From Ascoidea tarda (nom. inval.) (taxonomy: Eukaryota > Ascomycota > Saccharomycetes > Ascoideales > Ascoideaceae), in contig JAKTTS010000020.1 in NCBI GenBank assembly GCA_030560485.1, positions 1 to 64,000 on the forward strand: a stretch of 64,000 nt of DNA, in the 5' to 3' direction. The notes under the pieces were generated by a model. That model was not told where the DNA came from. It was given only the letters and a program-made list of their open reading frames with translations, and made no database searches. Position numbers and translations under genes: made by a program. This document shows, one piece after another, positions 52,448-61,756 of the stretch (its first letter is position 1; each line of letters starts with the position of its first letter).

Positions 52448-52843
52448 TCTAAGATTAAACCCAATAACTAAAAATTAAAATGATGAAAAAAAACAAACCG
52501 ATGATATCAAAATAATCGATAAGCTGATAATAGTTAACACATTTCTTTGTCAATTTTCTGGATCTGGAGCTGAAGTTAAAAAACAAAATACAGAAAAAAT
52601 AGGTTTTTGTTGTTAGAGCAAAATACCTCCGCCAAAAAATAGCTACCGTTTTGAGACATTTTCGATAATAGTATACATTGCGGAGAAAAATTATTTTTTT
52701 GCATTCGCCACAGAAAATCAGCCTGCACTAGCCTCTTTGTTTTGATTTGAAAAAAAAATTTTGTTGAAATTTTTCAGTCTGGAGTTTGATGGAGAATATT
52801 TAAAATCCAGAACAGTACAGGATTATAGGAATCATAAGTTAAA
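52448..52843. promoter_or_regulatory. Divergent promoter YND1/NUG1 with RRPE motif
   Basis: AAATTTTTCA at 52767-52776 is the reverse complement of the RRPE consensus TGAAAAATTT and lies 68 bases upstream of the NUG1 ATG, as is usual for ribosome-biogenesis genes. Long A and T tracts surround it. No PAC motif seen. Confidence 0.6.
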
Positions 52844-54522
52844 ATGAAAGTAAGAAGTATGTTATATCGATAAGTTTTTTCTAAGAAATTCCTGGTTATG
52901 ATATTAAAAAGCAGAATTCTAACATGTTTATCGTAGAACCAACAAGTAAAAGAACCACTACTCGTATGAGGGAGGGAATTAAGAAGAAAGCTGCAGCTCA
53001 AAGAAGAAAAGACAGAAAAGCTTCAAAGAAGGATCCAACATGGAGATCTAAAAAAAAGGATCCTGGAATCCCATCCAGTTTTCCTTATAAAGATAAAATT
53101 CTTTCACAAATTGAGAACAAGAGATTGCAAGATCAGCTAGAGAAAGAACGTCTTAAACAAGAAAAAATTGCTGCAGGAAATGAACAAAATCAGAATGATG
53201 ATGAACAAAGCCAAATTGGAGCAGACGAAGAAATTGCAGATCAAGACTCTAATCCATTGGCTGCATTATTGGCTTCTGCTCAACAAGCCGCCAAAGAGTT
53301 TAATGGGGATGATGCTGAAGACGAAGACGAAGATATAATGGAAGAAGAGATTGAAAATGAATTGGATATAGTGGATCATAAAATTGAATACTCCGATGAT
53401 GAATCTATTATTTCAAGTGATATGGATAAGTCAAGAAAAGCCTATGATAAAATTTTTAAAGCTGTTGTTGAGGCATCAGATGTAATATTATATGTTCTAG
53501 ATGCCAGAGACCCAGAAACAACTAGATCAAGAAAAGTTGAAGAAGCTGTTTTAAGCAATCCTAACAAAAGATTGATATTTATATTGAATAAGATAGATTT
53601 GATTCCAGATAATATACTCCAATTGTGGTTAACGTATTTTAAATTACAATTTCCTACTATACCCATTAAAGCAGCATCGGGAAATTCTGCTGCAAGATCA
53701 AACACTGCAACTAATTTTAATAAGAATTTTTCTCAAGCAGTAACATCGAAAAATCTTTTGCAATCATTGAAAACCTATGCAAATAAAAGTAATTTAAAGA
53801 GATCTATTGTTGTTGGTGTTATTGGTTATCCAAATGTTGGAAAATCGTCTATTATAAATTCATTAACCTCTAGGTTTAATGGATCATCAAAGGCTTGTCC
53901 AGTTGGTAATCAAGCTGGTGTGACGACTTCATTACGTGAAGTCAAAATAGATAACAAGTTAAAGATTCTTGATTCACCTGGTATTATTTTCCCAAATACG
54001 CCAGTTGGTGTTAAGAATAATAGTAAATTGAATCAATTTAAGAAAGAACAGGAGTATAAATTAGTTTTATTAAATGCGTTACCAAATAAATTTATAAAAG
54101 ATCCAACAAATGCAATTCAATTGTTGATTAAACGGATTATTGATTTAGAAAATTCCGATCTGTTTGAAAATTTTGAAAAATATTATGAATTACCACCAAT
54201 ACCAAATATTAATTTAAAAAATTATACTAAACAAATATTGGTTCATGTTGCAAGAAAAAGAGGAAGACTAGGCAAAGGAGGAGTTCCAAATCTTGACAGT
54301 GCAGCATTGAGTATTTTAAATGATTGGAAAGATGGGAAGATAATTTGTTGGACGTTACCACCAAAGAATGTTAAAGAATTTAAAAATATAAGAAACAATA
54401 AAGAGTTGCCAAAGACTGATCAAGTTACTATTGTGAAGCAATGGAGTAAAGAATTTGATTTAGATGAATTATTTAGGAGCACTGGTATTGATAACATTGA
54501 AAAAGATCAAGTTATGGCATAA
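52844..54522 (+). CDS. NUG1: Nuclear GTPase for 60S ribosome assembly, with one intron
   Basis: Nug1 acts in nucleolar and nuclear maturation of the large ribosomal subunit. Exon 1 is only 13 bases (52844-52856), and exon 2 runs 52937-54522. Joining them gives MKVRKPTSKRTTTRMREGIKKK, which matches the S. cerevisiae start MRVRKRQSRRTSTKLKEGIKKK; the unspliced ATG at 52924 gives an unrelated MFIVEP. The protein has 532 residues. It has a basic N-terminus with coiled coil (about 1-90), an acidic segment (about 95-165) and a circularly permuted GTPase: G4 NKID (222-225) precedes G1 GYPNVGKSS (301-309) and G3 DSPG (350-353). A conserved LVHVARKRGRLGKGG block follows. One CTG codon (residue 413) lies in a helix. 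Confidence 0.95.
52857..52936 (+). other. NUG1 intron (80 bases)
   Basis: The donor is the canonical yeast GTATGT (52857-52862), the branch-like motif is TTCTAAC (52917-52923) and the acceptor is TAG (52934-52936). Splicing recovers a conserved N-terminus, which supports the intron strongly. Confidence 0.9.
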
Positions 54523-54952
54523 GAAAAACTTTTTAGCATATGGCAAACATTATTCTACATTAAACAACTTTTTTTTTAAAAATTTTTTTCTTTTTTTATT
54601 GCGATTATTAGATTATATATAAATTATCTAAAGTATTAATGTAGTGATTAATACAAAAATGTCAAAATAAAAAGTAAGATAAAAATTAGGATAAATAAGC
54701 ACTCTATTCTATAAAAACACAAACCAAGACTAGAAGTTAAAGAAAGTAAAAAGAAATATGAAAGAAATGAAAGAAAGAAAAAGAAAAAGAAAAAGAAAAA
54801 GAAAAAGAAAAAGAAAAAGAAAAAGAAAAAAACAAATAAACACACACAATGATAAAGCAAAAGAATAATGAAGTATTAATAATTATTTAGTAATTATTAG
54901 TTATGATTATGATGATTATTATGATTATGGTTGATTAACATGACGGAATATA
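54523..54952. repeat. Convergent intergenic region with (GAAAAA)n microsatellite
   Basis: NUG1 and HXK2 both end here. T-rich and A-rich tracts surround a GAAAAA-type run at about 54776-54830. No gene seen. Confidence 0.6.
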
Positions 54953-56401
54953 TTATAAACCAATTGATAAACCAGCTTCTATACGGTTTTCAGTTAGAGC
55001 AGCGATTATTGCAGCACCAGCACCTGAACCATCTTCAGCAGGAACTAAGACAATTGGATATTGATCTTTTGGCATTTTCCAGTCAAAGATATCAGCTAGA
55101 GCTTGAGCTGCTCTTGATTGGAAATCTGGATATTTGTTGAAAACTGAACCATCGGCAGCGGCATGAACAGTTTTGGTGAAGCCTCTTTTTTGATAAATAG
55201 CAGCAACGGCACAGATTGATAATCTTGAAGCTCTTGTACCGATTAATTCGGCTAAAGTTCTAATTAGCTTTCTTTCAGCTATGTTAGCATGGATGTTTAA
55301 TTCATCTAAAATCAAGTCTTTGACATCACTTAAATTTTCAAAAGGATCTTCTTCGATCTTTGCAGGGAATGAAGTATCTAAGTGGAAGGGGATTTTTAGT
55401 TTATCGCAGGACTGATTTTCAAAGAGTAAACCCTTTTGGTGTAAATCTAGCATGACTAATCTTAACAATTCACCAAGGTAATAGCCTGAAATCATTTTTT
55501 CGAAAGATTGTTGACCAGGTCTTGGGGATTGTTCGTCGATTATGATATCGTATTTAGTTCTGGGAAGAACTTTATGTTCATTGTCAAAGGCACCATATTC
55601 GCAGTTAATTGCAATTGGAGAGTCTGGGGAGATATCCTTTGGTAGATCTTTTTGTAATTTTGGAACATTTTTAATTAATTCGTAATAAGCACCATTGCAA
55701 CCTGTACCGAAAATCAAGCCCATTTCGGCCTTTGGATCGGTATAATGAGAGGCAACTAGAGTACCAGTTGTATCGTTGATTAAAGCTACAACAGTGATCG
55801 GTAAATTCTTTTGTTTTAGGGCCTTTTGCAACATTGGTACAACGTCATGATTTTCAACATTTTTGATATCGTAGCCCTTTGTCCATCTTTGTAGAAGACC
55901 AGTATTGATAGCAGATTGAGTAGCAGGATAAGAAAAGGTGAAACCTAAGGGAATTTCTTCTTTGCAACCATCGGGATATTGTTCATGAAGAAACTCTTGG
56001 ATTGAGGTTGCAATAAAATCGAATAATTCATCGGCAGTGGCAGTTCTAATTTTTCTTGGTAAAGAGTATTTAGATTGGGTGGTATCGAAATCTCTGTTTC
56101 CCAACAAATTGACAAGAACAACTCTTAGATTGGTACCACCTAAATCAATTGCCAAGTATGAGCCAGATTCCTTGCCGGTTGGATAATCAAGGACCCATGT
56201 TGGAATCATTGGGATGTTGCCACCATTGACAGATAAACCCTTTTCTAGCTCAGATCTGAAGTGGTCTGTGATTTGTCTCAATTTGGCTGGAGAAACAGAG
56301 AACATAGACTTCAAGACCTTGATTTCTTCAATCAAGTCTCTTGGAACGTCCATCATGGAACCTTTTCTGTGTTGAGGTTTTTTGGGGCCTAAGTGAACCA
56401 T
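54953..56401 (-). CDS. HXK2: Hexokinase, Hxk2 type
   Basis: It phosphorylates glucose and fructose at C6 and, in S. cerevisiae, also takes part in glucose repression with Mig1. The 482 residues match Hxk2 throughout. The N-terminal block MVHLGPKKPQHRKGSM keeps the short motif and Ser15 that S. cerevisiae Hxk2 uses for Mig1 contact, nuclear location and phosphorylation, so a regulatory role is plausible here. The phosphate loop AIDLGGTNLR (84-93), the sugar-binding FSYPATQ (156-162), catalytic Asp210 in INDTTGT and the adenosine loop near the C-terminus (AEDGSGAGAA) are intact. It lacks the last few residues (IIGA-like) of Hxk2. I found no CTG codon. The upstream island is the most GC-rich DNA in the window. 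Confidence 0.94.
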   Translation of the reverse strand: MVHLGPKKPQHRKGSMMDVPRDLIEEIKVLKSMFSVSPAKLRQITDHFRSELEKGLSVNGGNIPMIPTWVLDYPTGKESGSYLAIDLGGTNLRVVLVNLLGNRDFDTTQSKYSLPRKIRTATADELFDFIATSIQEFLHEQYPDGCKEEIPLGFTFSYPATQSAINTGLLQRWTKGYDIKNVENHDVVPMLQKALKQKNLPITVVALINDTTGTLVASHYTDPKAEMGLIFGTGCNGAYYELIKNVPKLQKDLPKDISPDSPIAINCEYGAFDNEHKVLPRTKYDIIIDEQSPRPGQQSFEKMISGYYLGELLRLVMLDLHQKGLLFENQSCDKLKIPFHLDTSFPAKIEEDPFENLSDVKDLILDELNIHANIAERKLIRTLAELIGTRASRLSICAVAAIYQKRGFTKTVHAAADGSVFNKYPDFQSRAAQALADIFDWKMPKDQYPIVLVPAEDGSGAGAAIIAALTENRIEAGLSIGL

Positions 56402-57123
56402 CTTTAAATCGGATTGAATATGTGAAGCAGCGAGATAAAAGGAGAAAAAGTAACTGAAAAGCAGTGAAAAATAAATAAGCTGAACAGCTGAAGACTTTAA
56501 TGTGTTTGTAGGAAGATCGAGATTCTAACAAAGAAGCGAATTGCTCGCTATTTATACCTCAGGCCCTGGCGCACTTGCAGAAAACAGAAGAAAACAGTGA
56601 CACTAAAAGTAGCTCTTTTTCGGCGCATTTCCAGCCCTGTGCTCGGAGATGCCCCGACACTCCGCGGTGCTATCTGCATCTCGATTGGGCCATGCCGACG
56701 CTGATTTGCTGCCGCAGCACAGCGCTTGTCTCTGTGGGGGCGCCGAGATCCCGCTCGAACATCGGCAAGTGCACGGCAGGTCTCCGAAGGCTCGTCGACC
56801 AGCGTCCGGTGGTGGACGGTCTCAGCCGCGAACGGGCACGAACAGGCGTTTCTCCGGGCTGGCGACTCGGTCCTGTTTGGGTAAGCAGACGCCAGCAGTG
56901 TGGGTCCGGCCGAGTTACAGTTCCCCAGATTTTGCGTTATACGGTTAGAGCGCCTGTACTGAGTGAGCAAATCCATATAGGAGATGCTTTGGATACTGGC
57001 ATCTGTTTGCTCTGATTGTGGTTATCTTTGAAAATATTTGCCTATGGCTGTTATTGTTTGTATTTATCTGTCTATATATCCGGTCTGTAAGCTATCTTGC
57101 CTGTTTTATTTGAACGTTTGCAC
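56402..57123 (-). promoter_or_regulatory. HXK2 promoter with the most GC-rich island of the window
   Basis: AT-rich for about 150 bases next to HXK2, then strongly GC-rich from about 56570 to 56960. It contains GATTGGGC (about 56681, reverse CCAAT), GTGGGGGCG (about 56735) and GCCCCGA (about 56650), the last two resembling GC-box sites of Mig1-type repressors. Long open frames on both strands are a by-product of few stop codons. Confidence 0.5.
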
Positions 57124-59232
57124 TTAATCGAATTTGTCCAACAACTCAATATCGAGCTTTATCTTTATATGGTAAACTTTGCTCAATTTGCGAATCCTTT
57201 TTTGCTCCTTTTTGATTCGGTTTTTGACACTTAATCCCATTCGGATATCGTTTTTGATAATTTGGAAAATTATCTCAAACTTAGGTTCCTGGCTGAACTG
57301 TTTTACCGCCAACTGGTTTTTGATTCTGTTCTCCCTTTCCGTCTCTCTCTCGCTCATAGAGAGATCAACCATCGAATCGTCATTAATAATCATGTCAATA
57401 TTACTGTTGCCACTGTTACTAGTGCTTGTGTTGCCTGTGGAAGGAGCACTAATACTATTGTTGTTCAAAACTTTAATTTTAAATCGAATTGCTGTCTCTC
57501 TAATGTTTCCTCCTGGATGAATCCCGCAAATTATATGCATTATCTTGCCAGTATAGATTGTCCAAAAGATGGTCTTGAATTTTTCAACCTTATTTGAACT
57601 CTCTTCAATGCACAACTTGATTAACGAGTTTTTATAATTGTTTTCGATTTCTGGCAAATCGCCTCCCCATCTTTCACAACATGCTATCCCAGTCAATCCT
57701 CTTGCCTTGTGAGACAATCCGTGAGCACCAGCAATAACACCCGTTGTAGCAACATGTAGTGCAGCTGTTGATTGCAATTCCTTTGGGTAATTACAATGCA
57801 CAAATGCCAAATTGCACAAACTTGGTGCGATTCGGTAGTAAACATCATATGGAATATATTTTTCGTTTGGTAAGGAAGACAACAACAATTTCAAATACTG
57901 CTTCACTAGTAATGGTGCATAAGGTCTTGTTGCAATAATCAATGGATCCAACGATCGAACTCTGGGAGAAAATTTCTCAAACAACGCACCTTCTCTAACT
58001 CCTCCTTGAGAAAAATAAATGGTGTTAAACCGTGGTAATACATCAAATGCCGAAGAAATTAATAACCCAACTGCTGGCAACTGCTGTTTTCTTCTTTCAG
58101 AGACTCGAAATAGATTTTCTTTATCTTTATTATTTGGCAATGTCTGTTTGACCAACAAGTAATTTCCTAAATTGACAAATTCATTATACGAAATACCGTA
58201 TCCATTAATAATAGTTGGAATTGGATAGTCCTTATTTTCACTTAATAGTAAGTGTCCAAATCCTCTGAATCCACCACCACACACGAATAAATCAAATCCA
58301 CCGTTTTTTTCAGCATATTTAATCAAACTATCCGGAATATCAGACGATAACTCAACAATAGCCTTTTTGTAGTTCTCTTTAATCTCCAAGAATAAATCCC
58401 GTTGGTTTTCTGTTCTAATTCTTTTAATTAACGCTGCAGCACCATAAGGTAATGAAATTGGCTTTTTCGTTGTATTAATTATTCCATTGTTTGATGTGAT
58501 CCAACTTAATTGCGTGGATCCCCCACCAAGATCCATAAACAATCCATTCACTTTATCAAAAGATGAGGCAACACCATATGCTCCAATTCGGCCCTCTCTT
58601 TCTTTTGACAATAGTTCCACTTTCCAATTAGTCGCTTGATAGATTGCATCTCTAAATAACACAGAGTTACTTGCTTCTCTCGTTGCTTCGGTTGCCACGA
58701 CTCTGACATTATTGTTATTAACACCGAAATCTTGACAAATCAATTTGAACCTAATCATTGCTTTACAAACCTCTTCAATAACTTCATCGGGAATTGGAAT
58801 TTTATCGGTCAATTTCGAGGAAACGTTATTATATTGAGCATCAAATAACGAAATGTTTAATCGATCCTTAAAGAAACATGGCATAATTCTCGCATGGTGT
58901 TCTGCAATTGAGGAAATAGAAAACCGAATTCCATTTGAACCAATATCAACAATAGCATAAAGATCTTGGGAAACCAAATCTGGTTCATTGTTATAAAGAT
59001 TGACAGATTGAGATTCATCATGACTGCTATAAGAAGGAGAAGATAAGTCAGGAATACTTCGAATATTGGTTGCACTGATGCTCTTGGTTTTTTGATCATT
59101 GTTATTAGAACCCTCATTTTTGGCTGTTTCTTTAGTTTTTTCCTTTGTACTAGGTTGGCTCGATTTAAGATCTAGCGTAGAAAGTGCCTCAATTTCATTT
59201 GGAGGCAATAACGATGAGTCTGGTGATGGCAT
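57124..59232 (-). CDS. RTG2: Retrograde signalling protein Rtg2, Ppx/GppA family
   Basis: Rtg2 senses mitochondrial dysfunction and releases the Rtg1/Rtg3 activators by countering Mks1; it is also a SLIK/SALSA complex subunit in S. cerevisiae. The 702 residues contain the exopolyphosphatase/GppA fold from residue 91 (LYAIVDIGSNGIRFSI), with the ATP-type motifs VVATEATREASNS, FMDLGGGSTQLSWI and VCGGGFRGFGHLLL. ATTGVIAGAHGLSHKARGLTG follows. The first 90 residues are a Ser/Thr/Lys-rich extension not seen in S. cerevisiae Rtg2 (588 residues), and there is a Ser/Asn-rich insert near 600. It ends in a basic coiled tail. I found no CTG codon. It lies downstream of and in tandem with the HXK2 promoter. 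Confidence 0.94.
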   Translation of the reverse strand: MPSPDSSLLPPNEIEALSTLDLKSSQPSTKEKTKETAKNEGSNNNDQKTKSISATNIRSIPDLSSPSYSSHDESQSVNLYNNEPDLVSQDLYAIVDIGSNGIRFSISSIAEHHARIMPCFFKDRLNISLFDAQYNNVSSKLTDKIPIPDEVIEEVCKAMIRFKLICQDFGVNNNNVRVVATEATREASNSVLFRDAIYQATNWKVELLSKEREGRIGAYGVASSFDKVNGLFMDLGGGSTQLSWITSNNGIINTTKKPISLPYGAAALIKRIRTENQRDLFLEIKENYKKAIVELSSDIPDSLIKYAEKNGGFDLFVCGGGFRGFGHLLLSENKDYPIPTIINGYGISYNEFVNLGNYLLVKQTLPNNKDKENLFRVSERRKQQLPAVGLLISSAFDVLPRFNTIYFSQGGVREGALFEKFSPRVRSLDPLIIATRPYAPLLVKQYLKLLLSSLPNEKYIPYDVYYRIAPSLCNLAFVHCNYPKELQSTAALHVATTGVIAGAHGLSHKARGLTGIACCERWGGDLPEIENNYKNSLIKLCIEESSNKVEKFKTIFWTIYTGKIMHIICGIHPGGNIRETAIRFKIKVLNNNSISAPSTGNTSTSNSGNSNIDMIINDDSMVDLSMSERETERENRIKNQLAVKQFSQEPKFEIIFQIIKNDIRMGLSVKNRIKKEQKRIRKLSKVYHIKIKLDIELLDKFD

Positions 59233-61480
59233 TACTAAATGGAATTACTCAATGGAAAACAGTCTAGAGTATTTGAGAAGTAAGAACCAAGAAATGAAAG
59301 ATAATTTTAATTGAATTTGTGGTTGGTGACTATATGGCTTGGAATGAGATGGGAGAATGTGAACAAAAAGCAATGCTATGAGAAAAACCAACAAAGAAAG
59401 CTGGATTGAAACAAACAGAGGACACTATAGGTTATATACTATAGGATTATGGATACTCAAGATTGGTTCCAAAGCAATTGATATTGCTGTCTGTTAATTA
59501 GACACTTCTTAGCGAGTTAAATCAAGGATTGAGCTAGATTTGCACGTGAAAACAACTGAAAAGTCTTGGTGAAGTTACTGCTTACAAGTGAAGATAGAGT
59601 GAAACAAAATAGGTTACTACAAAAGCTACATATTACTCAATTGGTGGGAAAGTGCTAGCTGCTGTATTGGTGAGAGTTAGTATAACCACTTTAGAACAAA
59701 GAGATAGGCTGCAAGCTCTTGAGCATTATCATTGCGGATCGAATTAGATTGCGAGGTCAGAGTCATTAAATCAGTTGTATTTTTTGATAATCAAGGCAAA
59801 ATTATAAATTTCACTTCATACAGTGTGAATATATGATCATCATTTCAAACAAACAATCTAGTTTCAAAGCAAAAAATCAATTCAAACATACCTAGTAAAG
59901 GAAATTTTGAGAAAGGTTCAAGATTTCAAACTCAGGAAGATCTTGTGAAAAAACATTTCGTTTTTTGAGACATCTAGTAACTAATTGTTAGTGCCTAATT
60001 TACATCGCAACAATTTATTCTTCATTTTCTAAATTGATAAACAAAACAAAAAACAGAACAGCTTTATTTTACTTTATTTGTTTTCTTCTTCTTCAGAGAT
60101 GTGCCATTATCATCAGTAACTGCTTACCAACATTCATATTTTGTACACTTTGAATGCAGTTACTGGATAAAATCCAGTGATAAACAGCTAACTAAGTCCG
60201 CCCGACACTGAAGTTTCTCATCATTAAAAACAGAACTCGTTTATTTTTATTAAGAATCATAATAATCATAATAATTCAAACATACTATAGATATGGGTGT
60301 TAGTCATACTGGATTAAAAACAATAAATAAATAATTTATATCAATAATCAAAAAAATCAATTTGAATAGAAAAGCTCATACAAGGCTGAAACTTAACGAT
60401 AAATGCTTATGTCGACATAGGACAATTCAGTTGGAACAATTGGTACTACTGCAAATAATCATAGCAAACTATTCAAATTATAACCCATCAAGACAAATAA
60501 CACATACCGTTAAATTAAATTTATTTCAACAATTTCAATCACAATTTAGCTGTTTATATGATGTGGTTTCTCGTTTTAGTTATTTAAAAAAAAGAAAAAC
60601 TTTTTAAATGAAAGAAACCAAATATCATTACCCGGAAATGGCTATTAGGGCTCTTCCTTTTTTGTTGTAGGGCTGTTAGAGAGAAAGAAACACCTTCTCT
60701 TTGAGAGTTCCAAGGTTGCATAATAGTAAAGTGCTATTGAAAAACCATCAACGTAGTTGATTTAATCTCAGTTTACTTTTATTAATAGTTTAATAATCAA
60801 TAGCTGTTAAAAGCACAAATTTCCTCTAACCCTAGATTAAATTATATTTCAAATTCTATTAAATTTTTACAACTGTTTGCGAACACTTTCAAAACAAGGA
60901 TTACCCTGATTGTGATATGTAATGAGAATCCCAAAATCTCTGCTATCTGAATTTTCTAAAGTTCCTATATTTAAATATAAAAAATGTCAGACTAAATCAG
61001 CTGATATGTCACTCAAATGCCCTCGGAAATACATTTTCCATTTGATTTAATTTAATTTAATTTTCATACTCCATTATTCTATATCCTAATATACTGTGAA
61101 TTATAAATTGACAAAAATATCAATCTTCAACTTATTTAATGATGGGTTTAATCATAACAATACTTCTATTATAGCTGAATGTGTATTACAGTATCTTTTG
61201 ACGTTTCATTTGACAAAAACTTGGTTAGATTGGACCAACATTGACAAATAATATTTCCTGAATTTCGAAGCTATGCTTGTGCAATTTTTAATAAAATCGA
61301 TAATAAAATCAAAAAAAGATGATTCAGATGCTCCCAAATGTTGTTGAATACTAACACTAATACTAATGACTATTAAAAACATGTTGACACATATCTACAC
61401 TACGATAAGTGACATTAAAAACATCTAAGCATCACTAAATATCACATAAATACGCCACTCACCTGTGCAATCAGGACATG
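59233..61480. other. Intergenic region upstream of RTG2 and the HSP-like gene
   Basis: No convincing gene. It holds a CACGTG (59543-59548) about 310 bases upstream of RTG2 and a TTACCCG Reb1-like core (60628-60634). An 81-codon frame at 60362-60607 starts only from TTG and has no protein-like features. Confidence 0.5.
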
Positions 61481-61505
61481 CTTCTGGATTATTTTATAGA
61501 CCTCT

Positions 61506-61524
61506 GAACCGAAAATGAAGTTTC
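61506..61524 (+). promoter_or_regulatory. Heat-shock-element-like cluster
   Basis: GAA units at 61506, 61511 and 61517 are followed by TTC at 61522. The last two form the inverted pair GAAGTTTC, the minimal nGAAnnTTCn Hsf1 site. It lies about 235 bases upstream of the next ATG. Confidence 0.5.
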
Positions 61525-61668
61525 AGACTCTTTTTTGTTTACTTCAATATTTTGGTGAGGTTATGAGTGACGTTAAGGATGATCTTTGGATGTGTTTCAA
61601 AAGTTTTATGAAATGCTTTCTGTGCTGTTGCTGACGATGGCAAAGTATGCTTCCAATGCTCTGACTGG

Positions 61669-61676
61669 TATAAATA
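61669..61676 (+). promoter_or_regulatory. TATA box of the HSP-like gene
   Basis: TATAAATA, 81-88 bases upstream of the chosen ATG, in mixed-composition DNA where it stands out. TATA boxes are typical of stress-inducible yeast genes. Confidence 0.6.
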
Positions 61677-61756
61677 CATTCAGAATGTTGTGTAATTAGT
61701 TTTTGTTTTCTATTTTATCTCGCCGTCAATTACAATCAATCTCAATCAATCTATTT

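Noticed and set aside
56575-57015. 146-codon plus-strand frame opposite the HXK2 promoter
   Set aside because: Arg/Ser/Gly-rich composition from GC-rich DNA, an equally long opposite frame, and no recognisable domain.
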